This document shows positions 9,374-18,185 of a stretch of 64,000 nt of DNA, in pieces. How positions within the stretch are numbered: position 1 is the stretch's first letter; each line of letters begins with the position of its first letter. Made by a program: the position numbers and the translations under genes. The stretch spans positions 1-64,000 of the forward strand of contig CACPDB010000006.1 of the NCBI GenBank assembly GCA_902632605.1, read 5' to 3'. Source of the DNA: an uncultured SAR86 cluster bacterium. Its GTDB lineage: Bacteria; Pseudomonadota; Gammaproteobacteria; Magnimaribacterales; AG-339-G14. The notes below the pieces were generated by a model. That model worked only from the letters and a program-made list of their open reading frames with translations. It did no database searches and had not been told where the DNA came from.

Positions 9374-10972
9374 ATGAACAATTCTTCTATTCCAGAAGTT
9401 GGTGGGCGTAGTGCAAAATTTGCACTAATCTTACTTGTCATTGTCTATGTCTTTAATTTTATAGACAGACAGATCTTAACCATTCTCGCCGAGGATTTAA
9501 AAGCAGACTTAAATATCTCTGACAGCGACATTGGTTTCTTGTACGGAACAGCTTTCGCAGTCTTTTATTCAGTCGTTGGTATTCCAATGGGAAAACTAGC
9601 TGATACCTGGAATAGAAAAAATTTAATAAGCTTGGGTTTAGCTTTTTGGAGTTTGATGACGTTTTTATCAGGAACTGCTAAATCCTTTTTATCATTATCA
9701 ATTTATAGATTTGGTGTTGGAATTGGAGAATCCAGCGCATCTCCAGCTTCTTACTCGCTTTTATCAGACTATTTCTCTCCAAAAGTAAGAGCAACGGTAC
9801 TTTCAATTTATGCTAGCGGACTCTATATAGGTTCGGGAATAGGTATTTTCATTGGAGGACTTATAGTAGATAACTGGAATGAAGCTTTTCCAACAATATC
9901 TGAAGCTCCTTTTGGATTAAAGGGATGGCAAGTAGCTTTTATGGCAGTTGGTCTACCAGGTATTTTATTGGCTTTAATAACATGGCAGATCAAAGAACCG
10001 CCTAGAGGTCTAAGTGAAGGACTTACAGAAACAAAAAAAGAAAACCCCCTCAAAGCAGCATTTGGAGAGCTAGTAGGGTTAACTCCTTTTGGACTACTTC
10101 AAGCTGAAAATACTCAAAAAGAATTGATAAGAAATTTTGCTTTACTAATTTTTGTTGTGTCTGGAGCTTATTGGTTAATTCAAACTACCGGAGACTACTT
10201 ACAATGGATTGCCTTTGGAATAGGTTTTTATATTGTAAGTAATTGGATTCAGGGACTTAGAATAAGAGATAAAGTAGCTTTTGAATTGATGTTCAAAAGC
10301 AAGGCCTTATTGCTTGGTCTTTTAGCTTTTCCTTTCATTACTTTCGTTACCTATGCATTAGGTGCCTTTGGACCTGCTTTTTACATAAGAAATTTTGGTA
10401 TGTCAGCTTCTGAGGTTGGAGTTATATATGGTTTGATTACTGCTTTTGGATCCATGGTAGGAGTAATTGGGGGCGGTTTCATTGGAGACAAACTTAGGGA
10501 AAAGTACACAAATGGAAAGCTTTATTTGATAATGGCATCTGCCCTATTAACTGCAATAACAGGTTTGGGATTTTTGTATTCTCCTGAAGCCAATATCTCT
10601 TTTGCATGGAAATTTTTCTATCATGTTTCTTCAACAGCTTGGTTAGGTTGTGCAGCATCAACAGTAACCGAACTTGTTTTACCTAGGTTAAGAGCTGTAG
10701 CAAGTGCATTTTTTATCTTAATGCTAAGCATGGGAGGATTAGCTCTTGGACCATATTTAACAGGTATGTTGAGTGATATTTATACAATACAGTTTCTTAC
10801 TGAAGGAATGAATAAGTCAATGGCTGAAGCTATTGGGTTAAAACAAGCTCTTGCTCAATCTTTGATAGTTTTATTAGTGCCAATGGTTTTATTAGGTTTT
10901 GCTTGTAGATTTTTAAAAAAAGATGAAGATAATCTTTTTGCAAAAGCTAGAAATCTAGGCGAAGCTGTTTAA
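9374..10972 (+). CDS. MFS transporter, spinster-like
   Basis: A 532-aa integral membrane permease, longer than a standard 400-430-aa MFS protein. The N-terminal segment VFNFIDRQILTILAEDLK and the loop GKLADTWNRKN are typical of spinster-type MFS members. About twelve or more hydrophobic segments can be picked out; the extra length lies in the middle (about 225-310), between the two six-helix halves, where two added hydrophobic stretches are visible. The substrate is unknown; its position after the MaoC pair suggests an organic acid or lipid-like compound. Its end overlaps convergent folK by 18 bases. Confidence 0.82.
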   Translation: MNNSSIPEVGGRSAKFALILLVIVYVFNFIDRQILTILAEDLKADLNISDSDIGFLYGTAFAVFYSVVGIPMGKLADTWNRKNLISLGLAFWSLMTFLSGTAKSFLSLSIYRFGVGIGESSASPASYSLLSDYFSPKVRATVLSIYASGLYIGSGIGIFIGGLIVDNWNEAFPTISEAPFGLKGWQVAFMAVGLPGILLALITWQIKEPPRGLSEGLTETKKENPLKAAFGELVGLTPFGLLQAENTQKELIRNFALLIFVVSGAYWLIQTTGDYLQWIAFGIGFYIVSNWIQGLRIRDKVAFELMFKSKALLLGLLAFPFITFVTYALGAFGPAFYIRNFGMSASEVGVIYGLITAFGSMVGVIGGGFIGDKLREKYTNGKLYLIMASALLTAITGLGFLYSPEANISFAWKFFYHVSSTAWLGCAASTVTELVLPRLRAVASAFFILMLSMGGLALGPYLTGMLSDIYTIQFLTEGMNKSMAEAIGLKQALAQSLIVLLVPMVLLGFACRFLKKDEDNLFAKARNLGEAV

Positions 10973-11416
10973 CCTCTTTTTCCAAATTTCTGAGATTTTT
11001 TCTTGATATTTTGGATGAACTAAATCAGGTGCAATTTCTGCTAAAGGCTCTAAGACAAACCTGTATAAATCAATGTCTTTATGAGGTATATCTTTGCCTA
11101 AAACTTTTCCTACGTAGTTTCCATAAAGCAGTAAATCAATATCTATTTCTCTGTCTGAAAACTTTTCAGTTCGTTTTTTTCTTCCAATTTTTTTTTCGAT
11201 ATCTTTCAATTTAGCAACTACCCTATCTGGAGAATCTTCTGTTGTAAAACAAACTACTTGATTAAGAAAATCTTCACCTTCAAAACCTTCTGATTTTGTC
11301 TTATAAGTGTTCGATTCAAGTTTTGGTTGATACTCTTTTTTCAAAAGTTCTTTGGCTTTATTTAAATTTTCCTCTGCGTTGATATTACTGCCGAGACTTA
11401 AATATATTTTTGGCAT
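10955..11416 (-). CDS. folK: HPPK, 6-hydroxymethyl-7,8-dihydropterin pyrophosphokinase
   Basis: Transfers pyrophosphate from ATP to hydroxymethyldihydropterin in folate synthesis. The 153-aa protein shows LSLGSNINAEENL at the N terminus, ENTYKTK-like pterin-loop residues, and the metal-binding REIDIDLLLYG motif followed by IPHKDIDLYRFVLEPL. Its start directly abuts the folB stop (one-base overlap), and folB in turn overlaps tsaD, giving a tsaD-folB-folK unit on the minus strand. The 3' end overlaps the convergent MFS gene. Confidence 0.96.
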   Translation of the reverse strand: MPKIYLSLGSNINAEENLNKAKELLKKEYQPKLESNTYKTKSEGFEGEDFLNQVVCFTTEDSPDRVVAKLKDIEKKIGRKKRTEKFSDREIDIDLLLYGNYVGKVLGKDIPHKDIDLYRFVLEPLAEIAPDLVHPKYQEKISEIWKKRLNSFA

Positions 11417-11769
11417 TATCTTGAACGAAAAATTGTGAGCCCTACTTCCTTTGATCCGCGAAGTGCGCCAGGCTTTGAAACAGAAAGAGAGAGATTTAAG
11501 ACTTTTTCATCTTGCATAATAATTCTTGAAATTTTTTCAGCAAGAGCCTCAATTAGCTGAAAAGATGATTTTTCAACAAATTTAATTATTTTCTTTGAAG
11601 TGCTTTTGTAGTCAAAAGTATCTTCTATGTTATCTGACTTGAAAGCCCTATTAATATCAACTTCAACTTCATAAGATATTTTTATTAATTGCTTAACCTC
11701 TCTCTCCCAATCAAAAATTCCAATTATGGTTTCAATTTCTAAATCTTTTACAAAAATCTTATTCGACAT
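11416..11769 (-). CDS. folB: Dihydroneopterin aldolase FolB (or epimerase FolX)
   Basis: A 117-aa member of the tunnelling-fold DHNA aldolase/epimerase family. The motif DLEIETIIGIFDWERE is the signature N terminus (catalytic Glu in the I-G-I-x-x-W-E block), and the rest (AFKSDNIEDTFDYKS, SSFQLIEALAE, SLSVSKPGALRG) follows the family through the conserved Lys of SKPGA. It would release glycolaldehyde from dihydroneopterin to give the FolK substrate. Adjacent folK makes FolB more likely than FolX. It overlaps the tsaD 3' end by 11 bases. Confidence 0.93.
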   Translation of the reverse strand: MSNKIFVKDLEIETIIGIFDWEREVKQLIKISYEVEVDINRAFKSDNIEDTFDYKSTSKKIIKFVEKSSFQLIEALAEKISRIIMQDEKVLNLSLSVSKPGALRGSKEVGLTIFRSR

Positions 11770-12775
11770 TTTCTAAACTCCATCTTGGCGCAACATCAAT
11801 TCTAAAATCTTTGGTTTGCTCTGTAATTTTTTGGAAACCTGTAAATGCAATCATCAACCCATTATCAGTACAGTGTTTTTGATCTGGATAATAAAGATTT
11901 ATTGCTCCTTTTTGTTTTTCAAGTTCTGCTCTAAGGTATTTATTTGCTGCAACTCCACCAGATAAAACAAGTGATTGACTGCGTTCAATTTTGCATGCTT
12001 TAAGGGATTTTTTAACTAGACAATCTATTGCAGCATTTTGGAACTCAAACGCAATATCATTTACTGTATCCTCTGATAAGTCCTCTTTTTCGGATAAATC
12101 TCTCACTTTATAGAGAACGGAAGTTTTCAAGCCACTAAAACTAAAATTTAAGTCCTTTGAGTCAATCATGGGGCGTGGAAAAGAAAAATGATTTTTTCCT
12201 CCGGAAAGCATAGCTCTTTTTTCAATTTCTGGACCTCCTGGATAACCTAATTTTAATAATTTAGCTGTTTTATCAAAAGCTTCTCCCACTGCATCATCTT
12301 TTGTTTGCCCAATAACTTTATATGCATTGGGTGATGAAACTTTAACTATTAAAGTATGCCCTCCTGAGACTAACAAACTAATAAAGGGGTAGGATAAATC
12401 TTCTGCATCATATTTTGCCATTATTAAGTGCGCTTCCATATGATGTACTGGTATTACAGGAATATTTAGGGCATAGGATAAAGAGTTTGCAAAGCCAGCT
12501 CCAACCATTAAAGGACCTCTTAAACCAGGACCATTAGTAAACGCAATTGCCTCAATCTCATTCATCAAGACACTTGATTCTTTCATTTTATTTTTTAATA
12601 AGGGCAAGAGGCGATTAATGTGATCTCTTGCTGCTAACTCAGGTACTACGCCTCCATATAAATCGTGTTCTTCTGCCTGACTATATAAAGCTTCAAATAT
12701 GACTTTATTTGCTTTGCCATCATATAAAGCAATTCCAGTTTCATCGCATGAAGTCTCTATTCCTAATATTTTCAT
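11759..12775 (-). CDS. tsaD: tRNA threonylcarbamoyladenosine transferase TsaD
   Basis: Transfers the threonylcarbamoyl group to A37 of ANN-decoding tRNAs with TsaB and TsaE. The 338-aa protein has GIETSCDETGIALYD at the N terminus, the metal-binding HHMEAHL motif, SGGHT, and the C-terminal LSGGVAANKYLR and CTDNGLMIAF blocks. Length equals the family norm. It is divergent from rpsU, an arrangement widespread in Gammaproteobacteria. plsY, which often sits between tsaD and folB in relatives, is absent from this locus. Confidence 0.97.
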   Translation of the reverse strand: MKILGIETSCDETGIALYDGKANKVIFEALYSQAEEHDLYGGVVPELAARDHINRLLPLLKNKMKESSVLMNEIEAIAFTNGPGLRGPLMVGAGFANSLSYALNIPVIPVHHMEAHLIMAKYDAEDLSYPFISLLVSGGHTLIVKVSSPNAYKVIGQTKDDAVGEAFDKTAKLLKLGYPGGPEIEKRAMLSGGKNHFSFPRPMIDSKDLNFSFSGLKTSVLYKVRDLSEKEDLSEDTVNDIAFEFQNAAIDCLVKKSLKACKIERSQSLVLSGGVAANKYLRAELEKQKGAINLYYPDQKHCTDNGLMIAFTGFQKITEQTKDFRIDVAPRWSLENVE

Positions 12776-12792
12776 TTTGTTTAAAAGTTATT

Positions 12793-12821
12793 TTGCAAAA
12801 TATCTTAACTCTCTATAGAAT
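12793..12821 (+). promoter_or_regulatory. Candidate promoter for rpsU-yqeY
   Basis: TTGCAA (12793-12798) and TATAGAAT (12814-12821) are separated by 15 bases and lie upstream of the S21 gene in the divergent tsaD/rpsU gap. The same TATAGA-type -10 occurs before the tRNA-Phe gene. Prediction by eye only. Confidence 0.4.
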
Positions 12822-12839
12822 TGCGGTCCTAATATAAAT

Positions 12840-13058
12840 ATGCCTATTATAAAGCTAAAAGATAATGAATCTTTCGATTCTGGACTCAGGAGATTTAAAA
12901 GGTCTTGTGATAAAGCTGGAATCATTTCTGAAATAAGAAAAAGAGAGTTTTACGAAAAGCCCACCTCCGTAAGGAAAAGAAAAGCTGCTGCTGCAGTAAA
13001 AAGACAAGCGAAAAGAAGAAAGTTTGGCAAAATGCCCCCTTTGAGAGCAAGAGTCTAA
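12840..13058 (+). CDS. rpsU: 30S ribosomal protein S21
   Basis: Small basic ribosomal protein involved in translation initiation on the 30S subunit. The 72-aa sequence has the family body ([36 protein letters not shown]) and an arginine/lysine-rich C terminus. Length matches E. coli S21 (71 aa). The gene is divergent from tsaD and directly abuts yqeY with no gap; the familiar dnaG-rpoD continuation of this operon is not present here. Confidence 0.97.
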   Translation: MPIIKLKDNESFDSGLRRFKRSCDKAGIISEIRKREFYEKPTSVRKRKAAAAVKRQAKRRKFGKMPPLRARV

Positions 13059-13508
13059 ATGTCCAAAGATTTGAAAAGCTTGATTAAAACTCAAGTCACA
13101 ATTTCTATGAAAGATGGGAACAAGTTTAGGACTACCGTCTTAAGAATGGTTCTCGCGGAAATTCAAAAAATTGAAATCGAAGAAAAGTCAGATCTTGATG
13201 AACTCCAGATTACCTCAATTCTTGAAAAGATGATTAAACAAAGAAATGATGCAATAGCTCAATTTGAACAAGCAAAAAGACAAGAATTAGCAGATAAAGA
13301 AAAACAAGAAATAGAAATTGTAAAAGAATTTTTACCAGAACAAATGTCAGAAGAAGAGGTTTTTGAATTAGTTTCTAAAATTATCTCTGAAGTTGATGCT
13401 AAGGATATGAAGGATATGGGCAAAGTAATGGGTTCTTTGAAACCTTTGATTTCCGGAAAAGCAGATGCTGGCATTGTAAGCCAATTGGTAAAAAAAGCTC
13501 TAAGTTAA
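13059..13508 (+). CDS. yqeY: GatB/YqeY domain protein
   Basis: A 149-aa protein of the YqeY family, which resembles the C-terminal tRNA-binding domain of GatB. Visible family features are the N-terminal helix with RTTVLRMVLAEIQKIEIEE, the RNDAIAQFEQAKRQELADKE block, and the C-terminal KDMGKVMGSLKPLISGKAD segment. Function remains poorly defined; a tRNA-related role is inferred from the GatB similarity. The start follows the rpsU stop without a gap, so both share a transcript. It ends convergent with ribE, overlapping by 9 bases. Confidence 0.92.
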   Translation: MSKDLKSLIKTQVTISMKDGNKFRTTVLRMVLAEIQKIEIEEKSDLDELQITSILEKMIKQRNDAIAQFEQAKRQELADKEKQEIEIVKEFLPEQMSEEEVFELVSKIISEVDAKDMKDMGKVMGSLKPLISGKADAGIVSQLVKKALS

Positions 13509-14093
13509 TTTTTTTACAGTCTCAACAATAGAAATAGTTTGTTGATCTGCTTCAACGTTCACAAAATCTCCTTTTTTTAGATAAGATAAATTAGTTTTAG
13601 ATAAAGTTTCTGGAATTATGGAAATCGTAAAAAATCTGTTTGTCACATGAACGACAGTAAGACTAATTCCATTTATAGAAACATACCCTTTTTTAAAAAT
13701 GTATCCCTTTAAGTTAGAAGGTATCTTGATTTTCAGAATTGTTTCCTTTTTACTCTCAAAGCTAATTATTTCGGCAACATTATGAACATGTCCAGAGACA
13801 AAATGTCCTCCTACTTCGTCGCCTATTTTTAAAGATCTCTCTAAGTTGAAAGGTATAGAAGAAAATTTCTCTGATATGTTGGTTAATTTTATTGATTCAT
13901 GAACAACATCAAATTCTATCAAGTCTTTTTTGAAGCCAACTACCGTTAAACAAACTCCATTTACCGCAACGCTATCTCCTTTCTTTATTTTCTTTGTAAA
14001 ATTAGATGGAACTGTGATGGATAACTTATATCCATAATCCTTTTCTTCAAATATTACTTTCTTTGATAAAGCTTGAACTATTCCACTAAACAT
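13500..14093 (-). CDS. ribE: Riboflavin synthase alpha chain
   Basis: Dismutates two molecules of 6,7-dimethyl-8-ribityllumazine to riboflavin. The 197-aa protein consists of two repeated lumazine-binding barrels: MFSGIVQALSKK with GDSVAVNGVCLTV in the first half, and GHFVSGHVH with KGYVSINGISLTV in the second. N-terminal MFSGIVQ is the family hallmark. The ATG at 14093 overlaps the pyrE 3' end by 8 bases on the same strand. The other riboflavin genes are not in this window. Confidence 0.96.
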   Translation of the reverse strand: MFSGIVQALSKKVIFEEKDYGYKLSITVPSNFTKKIKKGDSVAVNGVCLTVVGFKKDLIEFDVVHESIKLTNISEKFSSIPFNLERSLKIGDEVGGHFVSGHVHNVAEIISFESKKETILKIKIPSNLKGYIFKKGYVSINGISLTVVHVTNRFFTISIIPETLSKTNLSYLKKGDFVNVEADQQTISIVETVKKLT

Positions 14094-14652
14094 TTTTTAT
14101 TTTTTTAAGTTCCGAAATTTTTGCGATTGAATGTATTTTAATACCTTGCTCAGCATAAAACTCTTGAAAGGTTTTATCTGGGTCATAAGGTTCTTCTCTA
14201 TCTAGAGCAACCAATGCTCCCACAAAAGTCCCTCTATTGTTTTCGATGATTTCTATTGAGTTCTTAATAGCAGTTCCAGCAGTTAGAACATCATCAATCA
14301 ACAAAGCTTTCTTTCCTTGTAAATTTCCCATAATAGTTCCTCCTTCGCCATGATTTTTCTCTTCCTTTCGATCAAAGGCTAAAGGGATATTTTTTTTTGT
14401 TGCTTCAAAGTATTTTGTTGCGACAACTGACGCCAATGGAATACCTTTGTAAGCAGGACCAAAAAACAAATCAAAATCTATTTTTAAGTCTAATATTTTA
14501 GATACATAGCAATCAGCTAAAAAAGAAAGTGATTCAGAATCAAAAAAGGCAGCAATATTAAAAAAATAATCACTATTCATCCCGGATTTAAGTTTAAAGC
14601 TTCCAAACTTAAGCGCTTCTAATTCAATGGCTTTTTCTAAAAAATCTTGCAT
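14086..14652 (-). CDS. pyrE: Orotate phosphoribosyltransferase
   Basis: Forms orotidine 5'-phosphate from orotate and PRPP in pyrimidine synthesis. The protein shows ALKFGSFKLKSGMNSDYFFN at the N terminus, the GPAYKGIPLA block, and the PRPP-binding motif ALLIDDVLTAGTAI. I chose the ATG at 14652 (188 aa, MQDFLEKAIEL) over the track's TTG at 14682, because the family N terminus begins there and the TTG would overlap the divergent gmk start. The divergent pyrE/gmk arrangement leaves only 29 bases between the starts, so their promoters must overlap or lie inside the opposing gene. Confidence 0.95.
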   Translation of the reverse strand: MQDFLEKAIELEALKFGSFKLKSGMNSDYFFNIAAFFDSESLSFLADCYVSKILDLKIDFDLFFGPAYKGIPLASVVATKYFEATKKNIPLAFDRKEEKNHGEGGTIMGNLQGKKALLIDDVLTAGTAIKNSIEIIENNRGTFVGALVALDREEPYDPDKTFQEFYAEQGIKIHSIAKISELKKIKNV

Positions 14653-14681
14653 ATTGGTTTCAACGTTTTCATACTTTATCA

Positions 14682-15305
14682 ATGCCTGAAAATCTCCACA
14701 AACTTTTTGTTATTTCCAGTCCTTCAGGAGGTGGTAAAACGTCTCTGATAAATAAACTTTTTGAAGATTCAAGATCTCTGGATTTTGAAAAAAGTATTTC
14801 AGATACCACGAGGCAAAAACGTCAAGGAGATGTAGAAGGTATAGATTATTATTTTTTATCTGAAAAAGATTTCAAAGAAAAAATCCAAAAAGAGGAATAT
14901 GTTGAATACGCAACTGTCTTCAAGAATTTTTATGGCACATCAAAAAGGGAAATCAAAAAAAAATTTAAAAATTCAAACCTGGTTTTAGAATTGGATTGGC
15001 AAGGAGCTTATGCTGTTAAAAAACTTTATGATGATGCTCAGCTTATTTTTTTAGTTCCACCATCTTTGAAGGATCTAAAAAAAAGACTTATTTCGAGAAA
15101 TTTAGATTCTCCTGAATCAATAGAAAAGAGACTTTCGGAAGCAAAAAAAGAAATCAGTAAGTCTGAAAAATATGATTTTTTAGTCTTAAATGATGATTTC
15201 GAAAAAGCTTTAGAAGACCTCTCGCTAATTCTTTTTGAAAGAATTTCAGCTTTTGATTATGACTCAAGAGTATCAAAAGACTTGATTAAAAGATTAGTAG
15301 AATAA
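14682..15305 (+). CDS. gmk: Guanylate kinase
   Basis: Phosphorylates GMP to GDP with ATP. The 207-aa protein has the P-loop SSPSGGGKTSL, the GMP-binding region SDTTRQKRQGDVEGIDYYFL, the YGTSKRE segment, and the LELDWQGAYAVK block, all in order. Length matches E. coli Gmk (207). It starts the gmk-rpoZ-spoT-ridA-recG cluster conserved in Gammaproteobacteria and is divergent from pyrE. Confidence 0.97.
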   Translation: MPENLHKLFVISSPSGGGKTSLINKLFEDSRSLDFEKSISDTTRQKRQGDVEGIDYYFLSEKDFKEKIQKEEYVEYATVFKNFYGTSKREIKKKFKNSNLVLELDWQGAYAVKKLYDDAQLIFLVPPSLKDLKKRLISRNLDSPESIEKRLSEAKKEISKSEKYDFLVLNDDFEKALEDLSLILFERISAFDYDSRVSKDLIKRLVE

Positions 15306-15349
15306 TTAATAAAAATTAAGTAGAATCCACATCCTCAAGAGGTTTACGC

Positions 15350-15619
15350 ATGGCTAGAATTACTGTCGAAGATTGTTTAAAAAAAATCCCTAACAGATAT
15401 GAAATGGTGAAACTTGCTGCAAAGCGAGTTAAGCAACTAGCTATAGATGGAAGAGAACCTACCATTGATCCGGAAGACGATAAACCTACGGTAATAGCTC
15501 TTAGAGAAATTGCTGCTGGTACTGTAACTATTGAAAATATAGACAGCTTTAATTTCGATGCCCTTGAAGAGGAATTCTCTGACAAATTAAATTCAGAAGA
15601 CGAAGAAGGCATAGAATAA
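15350..15619 (+). CDS. rpoZ: RNA polymerase omega subunit
   Basis: Small subunit that helps assemble beta-prime into core RNA polymerase and takes part in the ppGpp response. The 89-aa protein begins [20 protein letters not shown] and continues with [16 protein letters not shown] and the [13 protein letters not shown] block, all family-typical. RBS AGAGG lies 8 bases before the ATG. It is followed 27 bases later by spoT, the usual gammaproteobacterial order. Confidence 0.97.
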   Translation: MARITVEDCLKKIPNRYEMVKLAAKRVKQLAIDGREPTIDPEDDKPTVIALREIAAGTVTIENIDSFNFDALEEEFSDKLNSEDEEGIE

Positions 15620-15646
15620 CTTTTTTTTGGTAAAATCTCTTTGCTT

Positions 15647-17824
15647 ATGGCAACTGAGACAAAAAACCTTAAAAAACTCACCAAAAACCTTGGAAAGTAT
15701 CTTGATCAAGTTCAACTTGAACAGGTAAAAAAAGCTTATTTTTTTGCCGCAAATGCTCATTCAGGTCAGTTTCGTGTAAGTGGAGATCCTTACGTATCTC
15801 ACCCTCTTGCTGTTGCAGAAATACTAGGAAATTTAAAGATGGATCAAGACTGCCTGTCTGCAGCAATGCTTCACGATGTTATCGAAGACTCGGGAATTCC
15901 AAAGACCTTTCTAAAAAAAGAATTTAATAAAGAAGTTGCTAATTTAGTTGATGGTGTAAGCAAACTAGATAAAGTTGAATTGACTTCAAAAAAAGACTTG
16001 CAAGCTGAGAGCTTTCAAAAAATGGTTCTTGCAATGTCAGAAGATATAAGAGTTATTGTTGTAAAGCTTGCAGATAGATTGCACAACATGAGAACAATAA
16101 AATTCCTTAATAAAGAAAAAAAATTAAGAATTGCTAATGAAACAGTTGAAATTTACGCACCAATTGCGCATAGATTAGGTATGCATCAAATATACAGGGA
16201 GCTTGAAGACTTAGCCTTTGAAATTTTATATCCATTGAGGTTCAGAGTTATTGAGGAAGCTGTAAAAAGAAATACCAGAGGAAGAAAAAAGATTCTGAAA
16301 AAAGTTGAATCATCTATAAATCAAAAATTGCAAGAGCAAGATTTGAGTTGTGCTATTTCCAGCAGGAGAAAGCATTTCTATGGAATTTATAAAAAAATGA
16401 AAAGACAGTCCAAAACTTTGAAAGAAGTTTTGGATGTCTATGCTTTAAAAATAACTACATCAAACGCTATAGATTGTTACAAGGCTTTAGGTGTAATACA
16501 TAATGCCTTTAATCCAATCGAAGGAAGATTTAAAGACTATATAGCCATACCAAAATCTAATTCTTACCAATCACTTCACACCGGAATAATGACTTTTGAG
16601 GGACTGCCTATAGAAATTCAAATCAGAACTAGTGAAATGGATGAATTAGCAGAGTTTGGAATAGCGACACATTGGGTTTATAAATCTGGAGAGACGGATA
16701 ATCCAGTTCAAGCAAGAGCAAGAAGGTGGGTTAATGGTTTGATGGAAATAAATGCTCGATCAGAAGATGCCTCAGATTTTGTTGAGGTTATTAAAACAGG
16801 ATTAGTCTCCAATGAGGTTTATGTTTTTACTCCTCAAGGAGATATCATTGATTTACCAAAAGACTCTACGCCAATAGATTTTGCCTTCGCTTTGCATTCA
16901 GATATTGGACTTCATTGCAGCGGTTGTAGAATCAATAAAAACCTTGCTCCTTTAAGTGTCCCTTTAGAAAGTGGTCAGACAGTAGAAATTATTACGGATA
17001 AAGTTCCACAAACAAACCCAAGCTGGCTAGATTTCATTAGAACATCCAGAGCAAGGTCAGCTATTCGCCATAATTTAAAAAATCTTAAAGAGTCAGAATC
17101 AAGAAAATTCGGAAAACGGCTCTTGGAGCAATCTTTATTTCCTCATCAAACAAAACTAAGAGATGTTCCTAAAAATAAAATGAAAAAACTTCTCACCTCC
17201 TTGAACTATAAAAGTGTAAGAGAGCTTCTTGAAAGCATAGGCTCAGGAAAAAGATCTAGTTTAGTTGTTGCACATCAAATCATGCAATTTCTTGATGAAA
17301 AAGAAAATGATGAAATCCAATTCTCTAACTTACAAATTACAGGTGCTGAGGGCTTGGTGGTAACCTATTCAAGTTGTTGTCGACCTATTCCTGGAGATCA
17401 TGTAATTGCACACTTTTCAACAAGCAGAGGTATTGTCATTCACCAAGAAAGGTGTAAAAACATTCTACCAATTCGTCATGACCCCGCTTTGTGTTCGCCG
17501 GTTCAGTGGGAAGATACTCTGTCAGGAGACTTTTCAGTAGAGATAAAAATTGTTGCAGAAGATAAAGCTGGAATACTTGCGGAAGTTTCAGCGGTAATCG
17601 CAGAGTACTCTACTAACATTGAAAGCATAAAAAGTGATCCTTCTGCTGGAAATAAGGTGGATCTATATATTTTACTTGCAGTAACGGATAGAAATCATTT
17701 AGCAAAAATTCTAAGAAGATTGCGTCGAAAAGACTTTGTCATATCAGCTACAAGAATTCATAGCTGGGAGCAAAGAAACGCTACCCTTCCAATTATTGAA
17801 GAGGAAATAAGTGAAGATAATTGA
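15647..17824 (+). CDS. spoT: Bifunctional (p)ppGpp synthetase/hydrolase SpoT
   Basis: Makes and degrades (p)ppGpp in the stringent response. Domains in order: HD hydrolase (SHPLAVAEIL and the catalytic LHDVIED near residue 68), RelA/SpoT synthetase (GRFKDYIAIPKSNSYQSLH, then IEIQIRTSEMDELAEFGIA), TGS (VFTPQGDIIDLPKDSTPIDF), a zinc-finger-like CCRPIPGD segment and C-terminal ACT. The intact HD motif indicates a SpoT-type rather than RelA-type enzyme. I prefer the ATG at 15647 (725 aa) to the TTG at 15641 because MATETK is a simpler start; no strong RBS distinguishes them. Position after rpoZ supports spoT. Confidence 0.96.
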   Translation: MATETKNLKKLTKNLGKYLDQVQLEQVKKAYFFAANAHSGQFRVSGDPYVSHPLAVAEILGNLKMDQDCLSAAMLHDVIEDSGIPKTFLKKEFNKEVANLVDGVSKLDKVELTSKKDLQAESFQKMVLAMSEDIRVIVVKLADRLHNMRTIKFLNKEKKLRIANETVEIYAPIAHRLGMHQIYRELEDLAFEILYPLRFRVIEEAVKRNTRGRKKILKKVESSINQKLQEQDLSCAISSRRKHFYGIYKKMKRQSKTLKEVLDVYALKITTSNAIDCYKALGVIHNAFNPIEGRFKDYIAIPKSNSYQSLHTGIMTFEGLPIEIQIRTSEMDELAEFGIATHWVYKSGETDNPVQARARRWVNGLMEINARSEDASDFVEVIKTGLVSNEVYVFTPQGDIIDLPKDSTPIDFAFALHSDIGLHCSGCRINKNLAPLSVPLESGQTVEIITDKVPQTNPSWLDFIRTSRARSAIRHNLKNLKESESRKFGKRLLEQSLFPHQTKLRDVPKNKMKKLLTSLNYKSVRELLESIGSGKRSSLVVAHQIMQFLDEKENDEIQFSNLQITGAEGLVVTYSSCCRPIPGDHVIAHFSTSRGIVIHQERCKNILPIRHDPALCSPVQWEDTLSGDFSVEIKIVAEDKAGILAEVSAVIAEYSTNIESIKSDPSAGNKVDLYILLAVTDRNHLAKILRRLRRKDFVISATRIHSWEQRNATLPIIEEEISEDN

Positions 17825-18185
17825 AACAAATAATGCTCCAAAGGCTATTGGGACTTACTCCCAAGCTGTGAGGGTTAATGGTTTTTTGTTTATTTCTGGT
17901 CAGATACCCTTAGATCCCTCAACAATGGAATTGGTAGAAGGAATTGAAAATCAAATCAATCAAGTTTTTGAAAATATCAATCAAATTTTAAAAGCCGATG
18001 GAATGGATTTTTCAAATGTAGTAAAGCTTTCTGTATTACTTGACGACTTAAATCACTTTGAAAAAGTTAATGAAATAATGGCTAAAATATTTTCAAAACC
18101 TTACCCTGCAAGAGCTGCATATGAAGTATCAAAATTACCAAAGGGAAGTTCAGTAGAAATCGAAACCATTGCTTTTAAAGAGTGA
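17811..18185 (+). CDS. ridA: RidA/YjgF enamine/imine deaminase
   Basis: Hydrolyses reactive enamine/imine intermediates, such as 2-aminoacrylate released by PLP enzymes. The 124-aa protein has APKAIGTYSQAVRVNGFLFI, SGQIPLDP, and the C-terminal YPARAAYEVSKLPKGSSVEIE with the conserved Arg of the active-site cleft. Start is GTG, preceded by GAGGAAATAA, and lies inside the end of spoT (14-base overlap). It overlaps the recG GTG start by four bases (GTGA), so spoT-ridA-recG are translationally linked. Confidence 0.96.
   Translation: MKIIETNNAPKAIGTYSQAVRVNGFLFISGQIPLDPSTMELVEGIENQINQVFENINQILKADGMDFSNVVKLSVLLDDLNHFEKVNEIMAKIFSKPYPARAAYEVSKLPKGSSVEIETIAFKE

Noticed and set aside
15316-15684. Minus-strand 122-aa ORF across rpoZ
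   Set aside because: It overlaps rpoZ completely on the opposite strand and is Ser-rich antisense of Glu/Lys codons; a shadow ORF.
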